The notes: generated by a model from the letters alone, not told the origin. DNA of 64,000 nucleotides from Litoribacter ruber (GCF_018500185.1 NZ_JAHBGI010000002.1:1-64000), one strand, 5' to 3'; positions 8,890 to 19,900 are shown, numbered from the stretch's first letter. Translations and numbers: made by a program.

Positions 8890-9640
8890 ATTCCCAGCGG
8901 TGACTGATTAATGGATTAAGGAGCTGGCGTACCTAACCTTAATCCCTTAATCCTTTCAACCCTTCAACCTTATCACGGGTTGGTTTAAAGGTACAACGTC
9001 CAGAAGGGAATAGCTGCGCTGTTTTCCCAGCGGTGACTGATTAAGGGATTAAGGAGCTGGAGTACCTTACGTTAATCCATTCAACCCTTCAACCTTTTCA
9101 CGGGTTGGTTTAAAGGTTCAACGTCCAGAAGGGAATAGCTGCGCTGTATTCCCAGCGGTGACTGATTAATGGATTAAGGAGCTGGCGTACCTAACCTTAA
9201 TCCCTTAATCCTTGCAACCCTTCATCCTTATCACGGGTTGGTGTAACGGTTTAAGGTCCAGAAGGGACTAGCTGCGCTGGGTTCCCTGCTGGACTGATTA
9301 ATGGATTAAGGTGCTGGAGTACCTAACCTTACGCCCTTAATCCTTTCAACCCTTCAACCTAATCACGGGTTGGTTTAAAGGATTAAGGTCCAGAAGGGAA
9401 TAGCTGCGCTGTATTCCCAGCGGTGACTGATTAATGGATTAAGGAGCTGGAGTACCTAACCTTAATCCCTTAATCCTTTCAACCCTTCAACCTTATCACG
9501 GGTTGGTTTAAAGGTTTAAGGTCCAGAAGGGAATAGCTGCGCTGGGTTCCCTTCTGGACTGATTAATGGATTAAGGAGCTGGAGTACCTTACGTTAATCC
9601 ATTAATCCATCCACCCCATCAACCTATTCATAGATTCGCG
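8890..9640. repeat. Tandem repeat array A (about 125-133 bp units)
   Basis: The motif GACTGATTAATGGATTAAGG recurs near 8902, 9035, 9160, 9292, 9425 and 9557, giving spacings of 133, 125, 132, 133 and 132 bp. Each unit also carries AACCCTTCAACCTT, ACGGGTTGGTTTAAAGG and an inverted repeat built on CCAGAAGGGAATAGC. Stops occur in all frames, so it is not coding. Confidence 0.85.
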
Positions 9641-9749
9641 AAGCGGTTATCGGGAAATAACCCTGCCATTGCCGGCCGGCAAGCCTCTAAATCAACACTC
9701 TAAACCTTACTGATAATCAGATTGTTATAATTAAAATATTCTGATTGTG

Positions 9750-10166
9750 ATGAAGGCTTTTGTTGTGGTGTTTGTGGTGATGTGGATGGCTGTTTTTGAT
9801 GCGATGGGACAGCAGAATGATGTGAGAAGGGAGCTCGAGGAGATCAGTTTGGCAAATAAGAGGATACAGGAACAATGGGAGTCAAGAAGTACGAAGTACG
9901 AGGTACGAGGTACGAAGACGGAAGTGCAAGGTACGAAAGAACCATGGTATGAGGAAAGGACGATGCCGGACAGTGTGCCCATACAGCAATATGTGATGGC
10001 TTATTACAGGGACCTTTACCGACAGGAATATAGACCTGAAAATCTCCTGAGAAGGGTAGGTGATGTCAACTTTATCCATTTCATACAAAGAGGGGATTTT
10101 TCGGTTTTCATACTTGGAACACCCAGGCCGGTCACGCCGATCCGTGGGGCTGGTATATGGAAGTGA
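9750..10166 (+). CDS. Small exported protein of unknown function with embedded GTAC repeat
   Basis: I do not recognise this 138-residue protein. It has an N-terminal signal peptide (MKAFVVVFVVMWMAVFDAMG, cut before QQ), a charged coiled-coil-like stretch (RRELEEISLANKRIQEQW) and a C-terminal part rich in Tyr, Arg and Phe. The ATG at 9750 is preferred over the overlapping GTG at 9747. Bases 9887-9939 are a copy of the GTAC-type intergenic repeat, translated in frame as STKYEVRGTKTEVQGTK. The gene sits between two related tandem arrays. It could be an expressed exported peptide or a decaying gene; the signal peptide favours a real gene. Confidence 0.5.
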   Translation: MKAFVVVFVVMWMAVFDAMGQQNDVRRELEEISLANKRIQEQWESRSTKYEVRGTKTEVQGTKEPWYEERTMPDSVPIQQYVMAYYRDLYRQEYRPENLLRRVGDVNFIHFIQRGDFSVFILGTPRPVTPIRGAGIWK

Positions 10167-10185
10167 CACGTCGTGTGGTTTAGGA

Positions 10186-10330
10186 GTTTAGTCGGCCTGC
10201 GGCCTGGTTTAGGGGTTTAGAAACAGCGAAGCCACGAATGGTTTCACGCAACGGGAATCGCAACGGCCGCAACGTTTTAGTGTACTTCATTCTCTTTTTC
10301 GACCGTCTTGGTCCCTGAGCAAAGACGAAG
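10186..10330. repeat. Dispersed intergenic repeat, GGCCTGCGGCC-type
   Basis: Another copy of the 184-300 and 8697-8840 family, with the same order of blocks (GGCCTGCGGCC, GGTTTAG, AACGGCCGCAACG, CCCTGAGC). As at 8697 it directly precedes a tandem array. Confidence 0.7.
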
Positions 10331-11650
10331 GGCACGAGCTGGTTTAAAGGTTAAAGATCCAGGAGGGAATAGCTGCGCTAGATTCCCTTCTGGACTGATT
10401 AATGGAGTTGGGAGCGGAAGTACCTAACGTTAATTCCTTAATCCATTCAACCCTTCAACCTTTTCTGGAGTTGGTTGTAGGGTTTAACGTCCAGAAGGGA
10501 CTAGCTGCGCTGGGTTCCCTTCTGGACTGATTAATGGATTAAGGAGCTGGAGTACCTTACCTTAATCCCTTAATCCTTTCAACCCTTCAACCTTTTCAGG
10601 AGTTGGTTGAAGGGTTTAACGTCCAGAAGGGAATAGCTGCGCTGGGTTCCCTTCTGGACTGATTAATGGCTGTGGGAGCGGAAGTACCTTACGTTAATTC
10701 CTTAATCCATTCAACCCTTCAGCCTTTTAACGGGTTGGTTTAAAGGTTCAGCGTCCAGAAGGGAATAGCTTCGCCCTATTCCCTTCTGGACTGATTAATG
10801 GATTAAGGAGCTGGAGTACCTTACCTGAATCCCTTAATCCTTTCAACCCTTCAACCTTTTCAGGAGTTGGTTGAAGGGTTTAACGTCCAGACGGGAATAG
10901 CTGCGCTGGGTTCCCTTCTGGACTGATTAATGGATTTGGGAGCGGAAGTACCTTACGTTAATTCCTTAATCCATTCAACCCTTCAACCTTTTCACGGGTT
11001 GGTTTAAAGGTTCAGCGGCCAGAAGGGACTAGCTTCGCCATATTCCCTGCTGGACTGATTAATGGATTAAGGAGCTGGAGTACCTTACCTTTATCCCTTA
11101 ATCATTTAAACCCTTCAACCTTTTCAGGAGTTGGTTGAAGGGTGTAACGTCCAGAAGGGAATAGCTGCGCTGGGTTCCGTTCAGAACTGATTAATGGATT
11201 TGGGAGCGGAAGTACCGTACGTTAATTCCTTAATCCATTCAACCCTTCAACCTTTTCACGGGTTGGTTTAAAGGTTCAGCGTCCAGAAGGGAATAGCTTC
11301 GCCATATTCCCTTCTGGACTGATTAATGGATTAGGGAGCTGGAGTACTTTACGTTAATCCATTAATCCATTCAACCCTTCAACCTTTTTACGGGTTGGTT
11401 TAAAGGTTAAAGGTCCAGGAGGGAATAGCTTCGCCATATTCCCTTCTGGACTGATTAATGGATGAGGGCGCTGGAGTACCTTACGTTAATCCATTAATCC
11501 ATTCAACCCGTCAACCTTTTTACGGGTTGGTTTAATGGTGAAAGGTCAAGGAGGGAATAGCTTCGCCATATTCCCTTCTGGACTGATTAATGGATGAGGG
11601 CGCTGGAGTACCTTACGTTAATCCATTAATCCATTCAACCCTTGAACCTA
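10331..11650. repeat. Tandem repeat array B, exact 132-bp period, hairpin in each unit
   Basis: The GGACTGATTAATGG anchor falls at 10392, 10524, 10656, 10788, 10920, 11052, 11184 (degenerate), 11316, 11448 and 11580: nine successive steps of exactly 132 bp. Each unit has an inverted repeat: GTCCAGAAGGGAA paired with TTCCCTTCTGGAC across a 13-base loop. Two unit types alternate between about 10600 and 11316: type A has CAGGAGTTGGTTGAAGGG and loop TAGCTGCGCTGGG; type B has ACGGGTTGGTTTAAAGG and loop TAGCTTCGCCATA. No open reading frame spans it. Confidence 0.9.
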
Positions 11651-11707
11651 TTTCAGCAGGGATGATCGGGAAATAATCCTGCCTTTGCCGGCAAGCAGGC
11701 TTCTAAA

Positions 11708-14122
11708 CTACCAGCAGAATATGTCATCCTGCCCAATTGGGGCGCCGGCGGGGATGTCGAGGGGTTTGGTGGGGGTGAGCTCCTCGGGTTGGGAGAGGAA
11801 ATGGTGGATATGGCTGGCCAGATAGTTGTCGTGGGCTTCCTGGGCATAATTGCTGCCTCCTTGCCTCTTGGTAATCTGCCTTGATTTATATTCCCCACTG
11901 TACAAATCCTCCAGCTTCTTGCGCGTGATGGCCCGTACGGATGCTGAGGCCTCCGAACTTTTGGCCAGGGAAATCAACTCCTCCACCAAAATCCTTGAAT
12001 TTATCATGTTGATTTCCTGTGCCCAGCCTTCTTTTCCGCTTTCAAAAAACTGGTTGGTCAACTTGTCCACCGTTTCCTGAAAGGAGGGAAGGGAATTGTC
12101 ACTCAGGTGCTGCTGGTAAAGCCTGTTAGCCCTGGCGGGATGAAAAAGGAAGCCCAGGGTCATTTTGGCCACATTTTCCGCAGGGGCGGCGGGGTCAAAA
12201 TTAAGTGCGTTTCTGGATGAAAAGGTCTCTCTTCTTCTCCCAAAGCCCATAGGCCGGGGGGGAATCAAATCCGCGATATGCCCAGGAAGCACCAGGTGTT
12301 CCGGGGAAAGGGTGGCCAGCAGTGCATCCAGTGCCTGGCGCTGCATGCTGCCTTCCACTCTGCTCTGGGATTTTTGGTTGTCTCCTTTTACCTGATAGGT
12401 ATAGTCCACGCCTCCCAGCAGCTTGCTGGCGGCCTCAATCTGATATCGGTGCATGAGGTATAGTGGCACCAGCACTTCTTCCAAACTTGCCACAGGACGG
12501 CCTTCTTGCAGGGCGTTCAGGCCAAAATCCTCAAGTTTGCGCTTGCGGATGGTCAACAACCTGCTGAGTTCCTCGGCCGGATTCTCTTGGTTGTCCCAAA
12601 GGTGGGCACGGGGATGGCTGCCTCCCGGATGTCTGGCGTCCATATCGGCGATGAACTCCAAACCCTCCTCAGCGGCATCCCGGAGGATCCTATCCAATTC
12701 TTTATCTTCATCTTTTCCTTCCCCAAACTGTGCATAGCCATACTTTATCGCCACTTTATCCCAGTTGCCTATGGCTTGATCGTAGGCATTGCTAAGATCG
12801 ATTTTGCCATTTGCATCCATGTCTATCTGGGGGTAAGGGTAGTCCATCACCGAACTCATATTTGGCGAAGCCGCATAATTATGGGACAGGCCCAGGGTGT
12901 GGCCGATCTCGTGGGCAGAAAGCTGGCGCAGGCGGTCCAATGCCATATGTAGCATGCCACTGTCGTATTCAGCTCCCTCTTCAAAAGGCTGGAGCAGCCC
13001 CTGAGCGATCAGGTAATCCTGCCGTACTCTCAGACTCCCCAAAGTCACATGGCCCTTGATAATTTCCCCGGTTCGGGGGTCACGAACAGACGCTCCATAT
13101 GACCAGCCCCTGGTGGATCGGTGAACCCATTGGATCATGTTGTACCTCACATCCATTGGATCAGCACCCTCAGGGAGCAATTCCACGCGAAAGGCATCCT
13201 GAAAACCGGCTGCCTCAAAGGCATCATTCCACCAATTTCCTCCTTCAATCAATGCGGACCGGATAGGTTCGGGAGTGCCTTTATCAAGGTAATAAATGAT
13301 GGGTTCAACAGCTTCCGACCGTTCCTGCTCGGGGTTTTTCTTCTCCAGCCGGTGGCGGGAGATAAAGCGTTTCTCAATGGATTGGTTGATTGGGGTGGCA
13401 AAATCCATGTAGCTGATGCTGAAGTAACCAGCTCGGGGATCAAACTTTCTCGGTTTATAATTCTCATCGGGAAGTTCGATAAAGGAGTGTCGCTGCCTTA
13501 CTGTTACTGCTTCTGGCGAAGGGGTTACCGACCTGATGTGGCTTCCCTTTGGCGTGCCGGTTACGGTGATGTAAGCCTCCACCTCGGTGTTTTGGGGAAA
13601 GTTTTTGGTATTTTCAAAATTGAGCGCACTGCGGGAGGATTCCAGTTTGTAGGTCCCCTGATTTTGGTTGCCTAGCTTTTCGGCTATCTGGTGGGCGTCT
13701 TGAAGAAAAAAGGAGGTGGCGTCGACTTTATATTTTCCATCACTGTTTTCCTGAATTTCAAAACCCCAAAGCACCGATTCGGCAAAGGCATCCTGTACCG
13801 CTTTTCGTTCATCCTCATTATCGCTTTCAGCTCGGAAGTCAAGGTTTTTGTGCACCAATAGTATTTTGTTCCCCGCTTTGCGGAATTCCACTACCCGGGT
13901 ATTGCCCAGCTGTCCGCGGTCCATGCCCAGGTCGTTGGAGCCTATCCCGGCCGGGAGGGAGTTGACGTATAGAAACTCCTTTTCCAGATCGTCTATCTCT
14001 AAAAAGATCTTACCCTTGTCCTCATCGGTTTGCATATTGATAAAGCCTTCAGAAGATTTCTGGGAAAAGGATAAATGGGTTAGAATTAATAGGGGAAACA
14101 ATAAAAGTAAATGTATTTTCAT
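11708..14122 (-). CDS. Zinc-dependent metalloprotease (DUF5117/DUF4953 type)
   Basis: An 804-residue exported protein with a signal peptide (MKIHLLLLFPLLILTHLSFS). The first third (about 25-200) resembles DUF5117. The catalytic region contains HEIGHTLGLSH with zinc-binding His404, His408 and His414 and catalytic Glu405, the extended HExxHxxGxxH metzincin-like motif; the C-terminal part is the DUF4953-like region. The family is widespread in Bacteroidota and presumably degrades external proteins, but natural substrates are not known. No T9SS tail is evident, so periplasmic or outer-membrane-associated location is likely. It reads toward array B; the 145-bp repeat array lies just upstream of its start. 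Confidence 0.85.
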   Translation of the reverse strand: MKIHLLLLFPLLILTHLSFSQKSSEGFINMQTDEDKGKIFLEIDDLEKEFLYVNSLPAGIGSNDLGMDRGQLGNTRVVEFRKAGNKILLVHKNLDFRAESDNEDERKAVQDAFAESVLWGFEIQENSDGKYKVDATSFFLQDAHQIAEKLGNQNQGTYKLESSRSALNFENTKNFPQNTEVEAYITVTGTPKGSHIRSVTPSPEAVTVRQRHSFIELPDENYKPRKFDPRAGYFSISYMDFATPINQSIEKRFISRHRLEKKNPEQERSEAVEPIIYYLDKGTPEPIRSALIEGGNWWNDAFEAAGFQDAFRVELLPEGADPMDVRYNMIQWVHRSTRGWSYGASVRDPRTGEIIKGHVTLGSLRVRQDYLIAQGLLQPFEEGAEYDSGMLHMALDRLRQLSAHEIGHTLGLSHNYAASPNMSSVMDYPYPQIDMDANGKIDLSNAYDQAIGNWDKVAIKYGYAQFGEGKDEDKELDRILRDAAEEGLEFIADMDARHPGGSHPRAHLWDNQENPAEELSRLLTIRKRKLEDFGLNALQEGRPVASLEEVLVPLYLMHRYQIEAASKLLGGVDYTYQVKGDNQKSQSRVEGSMQRQALDALLATLSPEHLVLPGHIADLIPPRPMGFGRRRETFSSRNALNFDPAAPAENVAKMTLGFLFHPARANRLYQQHLSDNSLPSFQETVDKLTNQFFESGKEGWAQEINMINSRILVEELISLAKSSEASASVRAITRKKLEDLYSGEYKSRQITKRQGGSNYAQEAHDNYLASHIHHFLSQPEELTPTKPLDIPAGAPIGQDDIFCW

Positions 14123-14155
14123 GGTCGAAGCTTAGGTATGAATTGTGGTTTTATG

Positions 14156-14692
14156 TAATCTAATCTAGCTACAAAGGCGCTAAGACTCAAAGAAATGTTT
14201 GGGTTGAGAATGTCTTCAACATGAACTTCTTTGCGCCTCTGCATCTTTGTGGCTAGCTTATATACTAAGTATTTTCTTAGTGCCTTCGGGCCTTTGTGGC
14301 TCATCTAATCTAGCTACAAAGGCGCTAAGACTCAAAGAAATGTTTGGGTTGAGAATGTCTTCAACATGAACTTCTTTGCGCCTCTGCATCTTTGTGGCTA
14401 GCTTATATACTAAGTATTTTCTTAGTGCCTTCGGGCCTTTGTGGCTCATCTAATCTAGCTACAAAGGCGCTAAGACTCAAAGAAATGTATGGGTTGAGAA
14501 TGTCTTCAACATGAACTTCTTTGCGCCTCTGCATCGTAGTGGCTAGCTTATATACTAAGTATTTTCTTAGTGCCTTGGGGCCTTTGTGGCCCATCTAATC
14601 TAGCTACAAAGGCGCTAGGACTCAAAGAAATGTTTGGGTTGAGAATGTCTTCAACATGAACTTCTTTGCGCCTTCGGGCCTTTGTGGCTAGT
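14156..14692. repeat. 145-bp tandem repeat array (3 full units plus a partial)
   Basis: TAATCTAGCTACAAAGGCGC starts at 14161, 14306, 14451 and 14596, an exact 145-bp period; units differ by only a few bases. Each unit carries inverted ends (CTACAAAGGCGC against GCGCCTCTGCATCTTTGTGG). Minus-strand reading frames inside the units (MxHKGPKALRKYLVYKLAT) are by-products of the repeat. It separates the metalloprotease start from the S9 peptidase end. Confidence 0.9.
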
Positions 14693-14695
14693 TAA

Positions 14696-16846
14696 TTAAT
14701 CTCTGTACCTCTCAAAGAATTCGATGATGCGGGCGATGCGGTCGATACGGCGGTTGATGTTTCCGGAGCGGGAAAGCTCGTGGCCCTCGCCAGGGTAGCG
14801 CACATACTCCACAGGCTTGCCGAGGATCTTGAGGCTTTTGTAAAGTAGCTCACTTTGTCTGACTCCGGTTCTGTAATCCACGTCCCCGTGCTTGATCAGC
14901 AGAGGAGTTTGGATCTGGTCCACGTAGCTTTGAGGGGAGTTGTAGTCCAGAATCTCCTTCACGCCTTCTTCCCAGGGGTAGCCAAAGTGGTTGGGGACCA
15001 ATCTCCAGGCGTTTCCTTCTCCCAAAAAGAAAGTGAGTTCGTAAACCCCTCTTTGGGCAAATGCAGCCTTAAACCTGTGGTCATGGCCTACAATCCAAGC
15101 AGTAAGGTAACCGGCATAGCTTCCTCCTGTCAAAAACAACTGATCACCGTCGATCCAGTCGTAGCGGCTCTGGGCATCATCCAAAGAGCCTAGCACATCA
15201 CTTGCCGGGCCGTCTCCCCAATCCTGGAAATTGCCTTTTTGGAATGCCCTTCCATAACCTCCCGAACCTCTTGGGTTGGCATATACCACGCCGTAACCTC
15301 TGGCGGTCATGGTCTGGTATTCATGCCACATGGAAAACTCTCCCGGTCCCCACATGGCCGAAGGTCCCCCGTGCATCTGCAGCACCGTAGGGTATTTTTC
15401 CCCCTCTCTGCGGTCCACCGGCTCCATTACCCAATAATCGATTTCAAAGCCATCCTGACTTATTTGATGGGCGGTAGGCTTTGAAATTTTGCGCTCTGCC
15501 AACCAGCTGTCGTTGAATGAGGAGAATTTTTGGGCATTTCCAGCATCCAGATCCGCTAGATAGATTTCACTAGGGTTCTCTATTTGGGTCAAGGCATATA
15601 CCAGCCTGTCACTGTCGATGTCAAAACTTTGAACGCCTACTGGCCCTTCGATCAATGGGGTAGTGCTGCCTCCCTCTATGGAGGTTCTGAAAAGTGTCAC
15701 GCCTCCAATATTTGGAGCGGTATAATAAATGTGTTGCCCGTCTTTGGTCCATTTGCCGGAATAAACGCTTCTGTCAAGGTCTTCGGTGATCCAGCGGAAC
15801 TGTGAGCCATCTGGCTTCATTATGCCCAGCATGCCCAAATTGTAACTTGGCTCCGTGATGTCCTGACCGGACACCAACACCCATTCCCCATCAGGGGAAA
15901 ACGATGGATTTCCAACCCTGTGGTCCTCTATATGCAAAACCTGCGTTGGGGAGCCGCCATCTAGCGGTATTCTGTACACATCCGTGTGCATGGTCTCGTC
16001 TGGGTGATCCTCATATTTCACCGACGAGGCCAGCAGGAAATTGCCGTCAGGAGCCCAGTCAGCGGAGAAATAATTCTGGAAACCATTGGTTAACTGGCGG
16101 CTTTCCTTGGTGTTAATGTCAATTACCGATAGGTGGCTGAATTGCATGTCGGGGCTTAAATCTTTTTCCCCGAGAAAATTAAGTCTGGTGATCACCTTTG
16201 GGTCCTTATCGGCGGCATTTTTGGCCAAATAAGCCCTCATTTCTTCCAAGGAGCCATCTACATTCGGCTTAACGTCTTCTTTGGCTTTTCCATCCTTAAT
16301 TGCGCCATAATGTGGTTCATCACCAAACTCTCTGCCCGGTCTTTCGTATTCCCATGTGGGTTCGCCCTCCAGTTCCCAGATGGGCAGGGTGCTGCTGAAA
16401 AGGATTTTCTTGCCATCGGGAGACCATTTTGGGGAGGAAGCCCCGTGTTTGGCCGAAGTAAGCACTTGGGCCTCTCCACCTTCCAGTGAAAGGAGATAGA
16501 TTTGGGCCTTGCCGTCTTTGGATCTCACAAAGGCCAATGTTTTGCCATCGGGTGATAGTTCTGCGCTACGGGTGGAATTGTCGCTGCTGGTGAGGGGCCG
16601 GGCGCGGTCGGGATTGTCAATGGGGGCTATGAATACCTGGCTTTTGTATTGGTATTTTTCCTTTTCCTGCTCGATGAAGTTTTTGACAAAAATCAGGTGC
16701 TTCCCATCCGGGGTTAACTTGTGGTCAGAAGTACTTACGATCTTGGTCAAGTCACTGATCTGTACAGGCTTTTTTTCTTGTGCCAAGGCCGATAATAGGC
16801 TTAGCTGAAGGAAGAGAAGGAAAATCAAACTGTTTTTTTTAATCAT
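14696..16846 (-). CDS. S9 family peptidase (prolyl oligopeptidase-type)
   Basis: A 716-residue exported serine peptidase. A signal peptide (about residues 1-22, ending ALAQ) is followed by a beta-propeller of WD40-like PD40 repeats (LTPDGKHLIFV, LSPDGKTLAFV, WSPDGKKILF) over about residues 25-440, and an alpha/beta-hydrolase domain at about 450-716. The catalytic triad is visible: Ser576 in GGSYAGY, Asp657 in HGDVDYR and His689 in GEGHELS. S9C-type enzymes cleave short peptides, with the propeller limiting substrate size. It is expected in the periplasm. It is divergent to the sensor kinase at 16993; the 146-bp gap must hold both promoters. Confidence 0.9.
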   Translation of the reverse strand: MIKKNSLIFLLFLQLSLLSALAQEKKPVQISDLTKIVSTSDHKLTPDGKHLIFVKNFIEQEKEKYQYKSQVFIAPIDNPDRARPLTSSDNSTRSAELSPDGKTLAFVRSKDGKAQIYLLSLEGGEAQVLTSAKHGASSPKWSPDGKKILFSSTLPIWELEGEPTWEYERPGREFGDEPHYGAIKDGKAKEDVKPNVDGSLEEMRAYLAKNAADKDPKVITRLNFLGEKDLSPDMQFSHLSVIDINTKESRQLTNGFQNYFSADWAPDGNFLLASSVKYEDHPDETMHTDVYRIPLDGGSPTQVLHIEDHRVGNPSFSPDGEWVLVSGQDITEPSYNLGMLGIMKPDGSQFRWITEDLDRSVYSGKWTKDGQHIYYTAPNIGGVTLFRTSIEGGSTTPLIEGPVGVQSFDIDSDRLVYALTQIENPSEIYLADLDAGNAQKFSSFNDSWLAERKISKPTAHQISQDGFEIDYWVMEPVDRREGEKYPTVLQMHGGPSAMWGPGEFSMWHEYQTMTARGYGVVYANPRGSGGYGRAFQKGNFQDWGDGPASDVLGSLDDAQSRYDWIDGDQLFLTGGSYAGYLTAWIVGHDHRFKAAFAQRGVYELTFFLGEGNAWRLVPNHFGYPWEEGVKEILDYNSPQSYVDQIQTPLLIKHGDVDYRTGVRQSELLYKSLKILGKPVEYVRYPGEGHELSRSGNINRRIDRIARIIEFFERYRD

Positions 16847-16992
16847 AGTCCTTAGATAAGTTGGGTTGAATAGGAATGAATATAAAAAATATTGCTATTA
16901 TTAAGCACGTATTTTTATATAAATGGTAAAAAAAGTAAGTATAACAAATAGCTGGGTGCAAATCCCAGAAATGTTTATTTGTAGGAAAAATT

Positions 16993-19900
16993 GTGTATAG
17001 CGTGGAATCCAGCATCTTTCAGTCAATTGATATTGCAGAGTATTTTGATAAAATAAATGACCCTCTGTTTATATTCAGTGAGAGTGAAGTAATATATTTT
17101 AATAATAGTTTTAAAAATCATTTTGAAAGCCTTCCAAAGAGCTGGGAACAGTTCTTTAAGGAACCCAACTTGGTGGAAGAGCTTCAGAATTTTTTTAATG
17201 GGGGCAATTTGCCTTCTCCACAGGTGGCCAAAGATTCCCTGGAGCAGGCCGAGAAGAAATCATTCTATATCTGGGAGTTTGTAAAGATGCCTTCCAAGGA
17301 GGGGCAACCGCTCTGCATGGCCAAGGGCCGCAAGAAGGTGACCTTCACCGAGATTCTTTTCGACCACCTAAGTCAGGAATCGGAAGAGGTAAAAAGGAGT
17401 GAGGTGAGCCTTATCCACAATATCCTGCGAAACAGCCACGATATGATTGCCATTTTGGACAAAAATGGCATTTTCAGATACATCAGCCCTGCCACCGTAC
17501 AGATATTGGGCTATGACCTCCATGAGGTGATCGGCAAATCCTTTATGTACCTGGTCAAAAACGGCTTTATCACCATTGAAAAAGGGAATTTCGAAGACCT
17601 GGACGACAGTGAGAAGGAGATTGAAATAGATTTTTGGATCAAGACCAAAGATGGGAAAAACCTGTTTTTGGAGAGCTTCGGGAAAAACCTGCTCAATGAT
17701 CCCGAGATCAACGGCCTGCTTTTCAGTGCCCGGGACATCACTGCCATCAAGAAATCGGAAAAGTCGCTCAAGAAACGGTACGAACTAGAGCAACTGATCA
17801 ACCGGATTTCTGCCCGGTTTGTAAACTCGGATGTCAAAAACTTCGACGAAGTATTCAATGAAGCCTTGCGCTTAATTGGGAAGTTTGAAAAAGCAGACCG
17901 CAGCTACATTTTCTTGGTTCATCAGGACCTGAAGGTGCTTGAAAACGTCTATGAATGGACGGCCGATGGGGTGGAACCCCAGATTGAGTATTTAAAGGAG
18001 CTGCCTTACTCTGAAGAGGAGATCATTATCCAAGGGCTACTCAGAAGGGACATTACGGTGATTCCTGATATTGAGAAATTGAGTGACCGCTATATGTATG
18101 AAAAGGAAATCTACCGGCAGCAGGGAATTAAATCCCTTATGGTGATTCCTATTTTTTCCGAACATCAGCTGATTGGTTTCTTTGGGCTCGATGCCGTAAA
18201 AGAAAGGCGGGAATGGCATGCCAATGACGAGTATGTATTGCGTCAGTTGGGGGATGTGTTTGCCGGAAGCTTTATCAACCGCTCTATCAAGGTAAAGCTT
18301 GAGCGGAATGAAAACCTATTGGCTTCCACGGAGCTGTTGGCCAAATCGGGTTCCTGGAGGTTCAGCAACACCAAAAAGCGGATCTATTTTTCCAAAGGCC
18401 TCAACAATATCTTTGAGCTGGACGAAAATCTGGAATACGCCAAGATCAACGATTTCTTCAAACTGGTGAGCCCCAAAGTGAGGATGGAAATCACTACCAA
18501 TGTGAAGCGTTCCCTGAAATATAGGGAGTCCTCCAGCGGGGAGTTTTCTATCACTGCCAAGGGGGGAGGTTTGAAACACATCACTTATTCCATTCAGGTA
18601 AAGGAAAACTATACCAATTCCGAGTTGGAGATTTTCGGCTATTGCAGGGACATCACCTCCAAGAAAAATGCGGAGAAAAACCTCTTGTTGCAGTCCCAGA
18701 TCCTGGCCCAGGTCAATGATGCCATATTTGTGACCGACAAAAACTTGAGGGTAATCTATATGAATCAGTCGGCGGATAGGGGTTATTCCACGGATGATTT
18801 TGAAGAAAATAAAACCACGCTTTCCCAATTGATCAGCGTCATTCTTCCCAACAGCAAAAAGCTGGAGGAGCTAAAGATAAAGGTGGATGAAAATGGGTCT
18901 TGGGTGGGAGAGGTGGAAATTGAAACCAAGCAGGGGAGGTTTGAACCCCATGAGCTTGCCGTTAATCCCTTTAAGGATGATGAGGGCAAGCCGATTGGGT
19001 ATTCCTTTTTGGCCAAGAACCTTACTTTCCAGAAAAACAGTGAGGAGATAGCCAAAAAATCCAGACTGATCATTGAAAACAGCCCTGCGGTACTGTTTAC
19101 TCTGGATCCCAATGAGAATTTCAGGATTAATTTCATTACGGATAACATCAGCCAGTTTGGGTACAATGCTGAAGAGGTAGTTCGAAATCAGACTTCCATA
19201 CTAGATTTCATCCACCCCGATGATGCCAAGGAGTTGCTCCATTACCATAAGAGTAACACCACGGATACGGGGGTTCCTTCTTTTTCGGGGGAATACCGGT
19301 TTAGGACAGCTGATGGGGCCTACAGATGGGTGGAAGACAGGACTCGGGAGATCTATGACAAAAACGGCAAGATTCTTCTACATGAAGGCCTTTTCCAGGA
19401 TGTTACCGAAAGGAAAAAGCACCGCCTGGAGATTGAAAGAAACGAAAAGCGGTATAGGGTGTTGGCTTCCAACATCCCTTTTACCAATGTATTTCTGATA
19501 GATAAAAACCTCAAATACATTGTGGCTGAAGGACCAAACTTCAAATATTGGGGGATGGATTCAGGTACATTTGAGGGAAAAACAATCTATGAGGTGCATA
19601 CCACCAATTTGGAAAAGATAGAACCGGTAGTGGAGGCTGCGCTCAAAAAGAGGCGAACTGTACAGGAAACCATCACGCTGCTAAGCCGAGTTTACGAGCT
19701 TACGGCCAAGCCGATTATTGCGGGTGATGAGGTGGAATATATCCTAGGCATAGTGCGGGATATCACGGAGGAATACCGTGTGAAGCAGGATCTTCAGCGC
19801 AGTGAGGAGAAGTACAGAAACCTGGTGGAGGAATCCACCGAGATCATCTTCTCCCTCGGTGCCGATTTGGAATTGACCTATATCTCACCCAATGTCAAGC

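Noticed and set aside
8890-11650. CRISPR-like appearance of regular repeats with palindromes
   Set aside because: The whole 132-bp unit is repeated; there are no unique spacers of constant length and no cas genes in the window.
13121-13675. A 184-codon plus-strand frame opposite the metalloprotease
   Set aside because: It is antisense to a well-supported enzyme gene and has no domain; the same holds for similar frames opposite hsdR and the sensor kinase.
14119-14594. Three near-identical minus-strand frames of about 60 codons
   Set aside because: They are translations of the 145-bp repeat unit, with identical changes in each copy and no other support.
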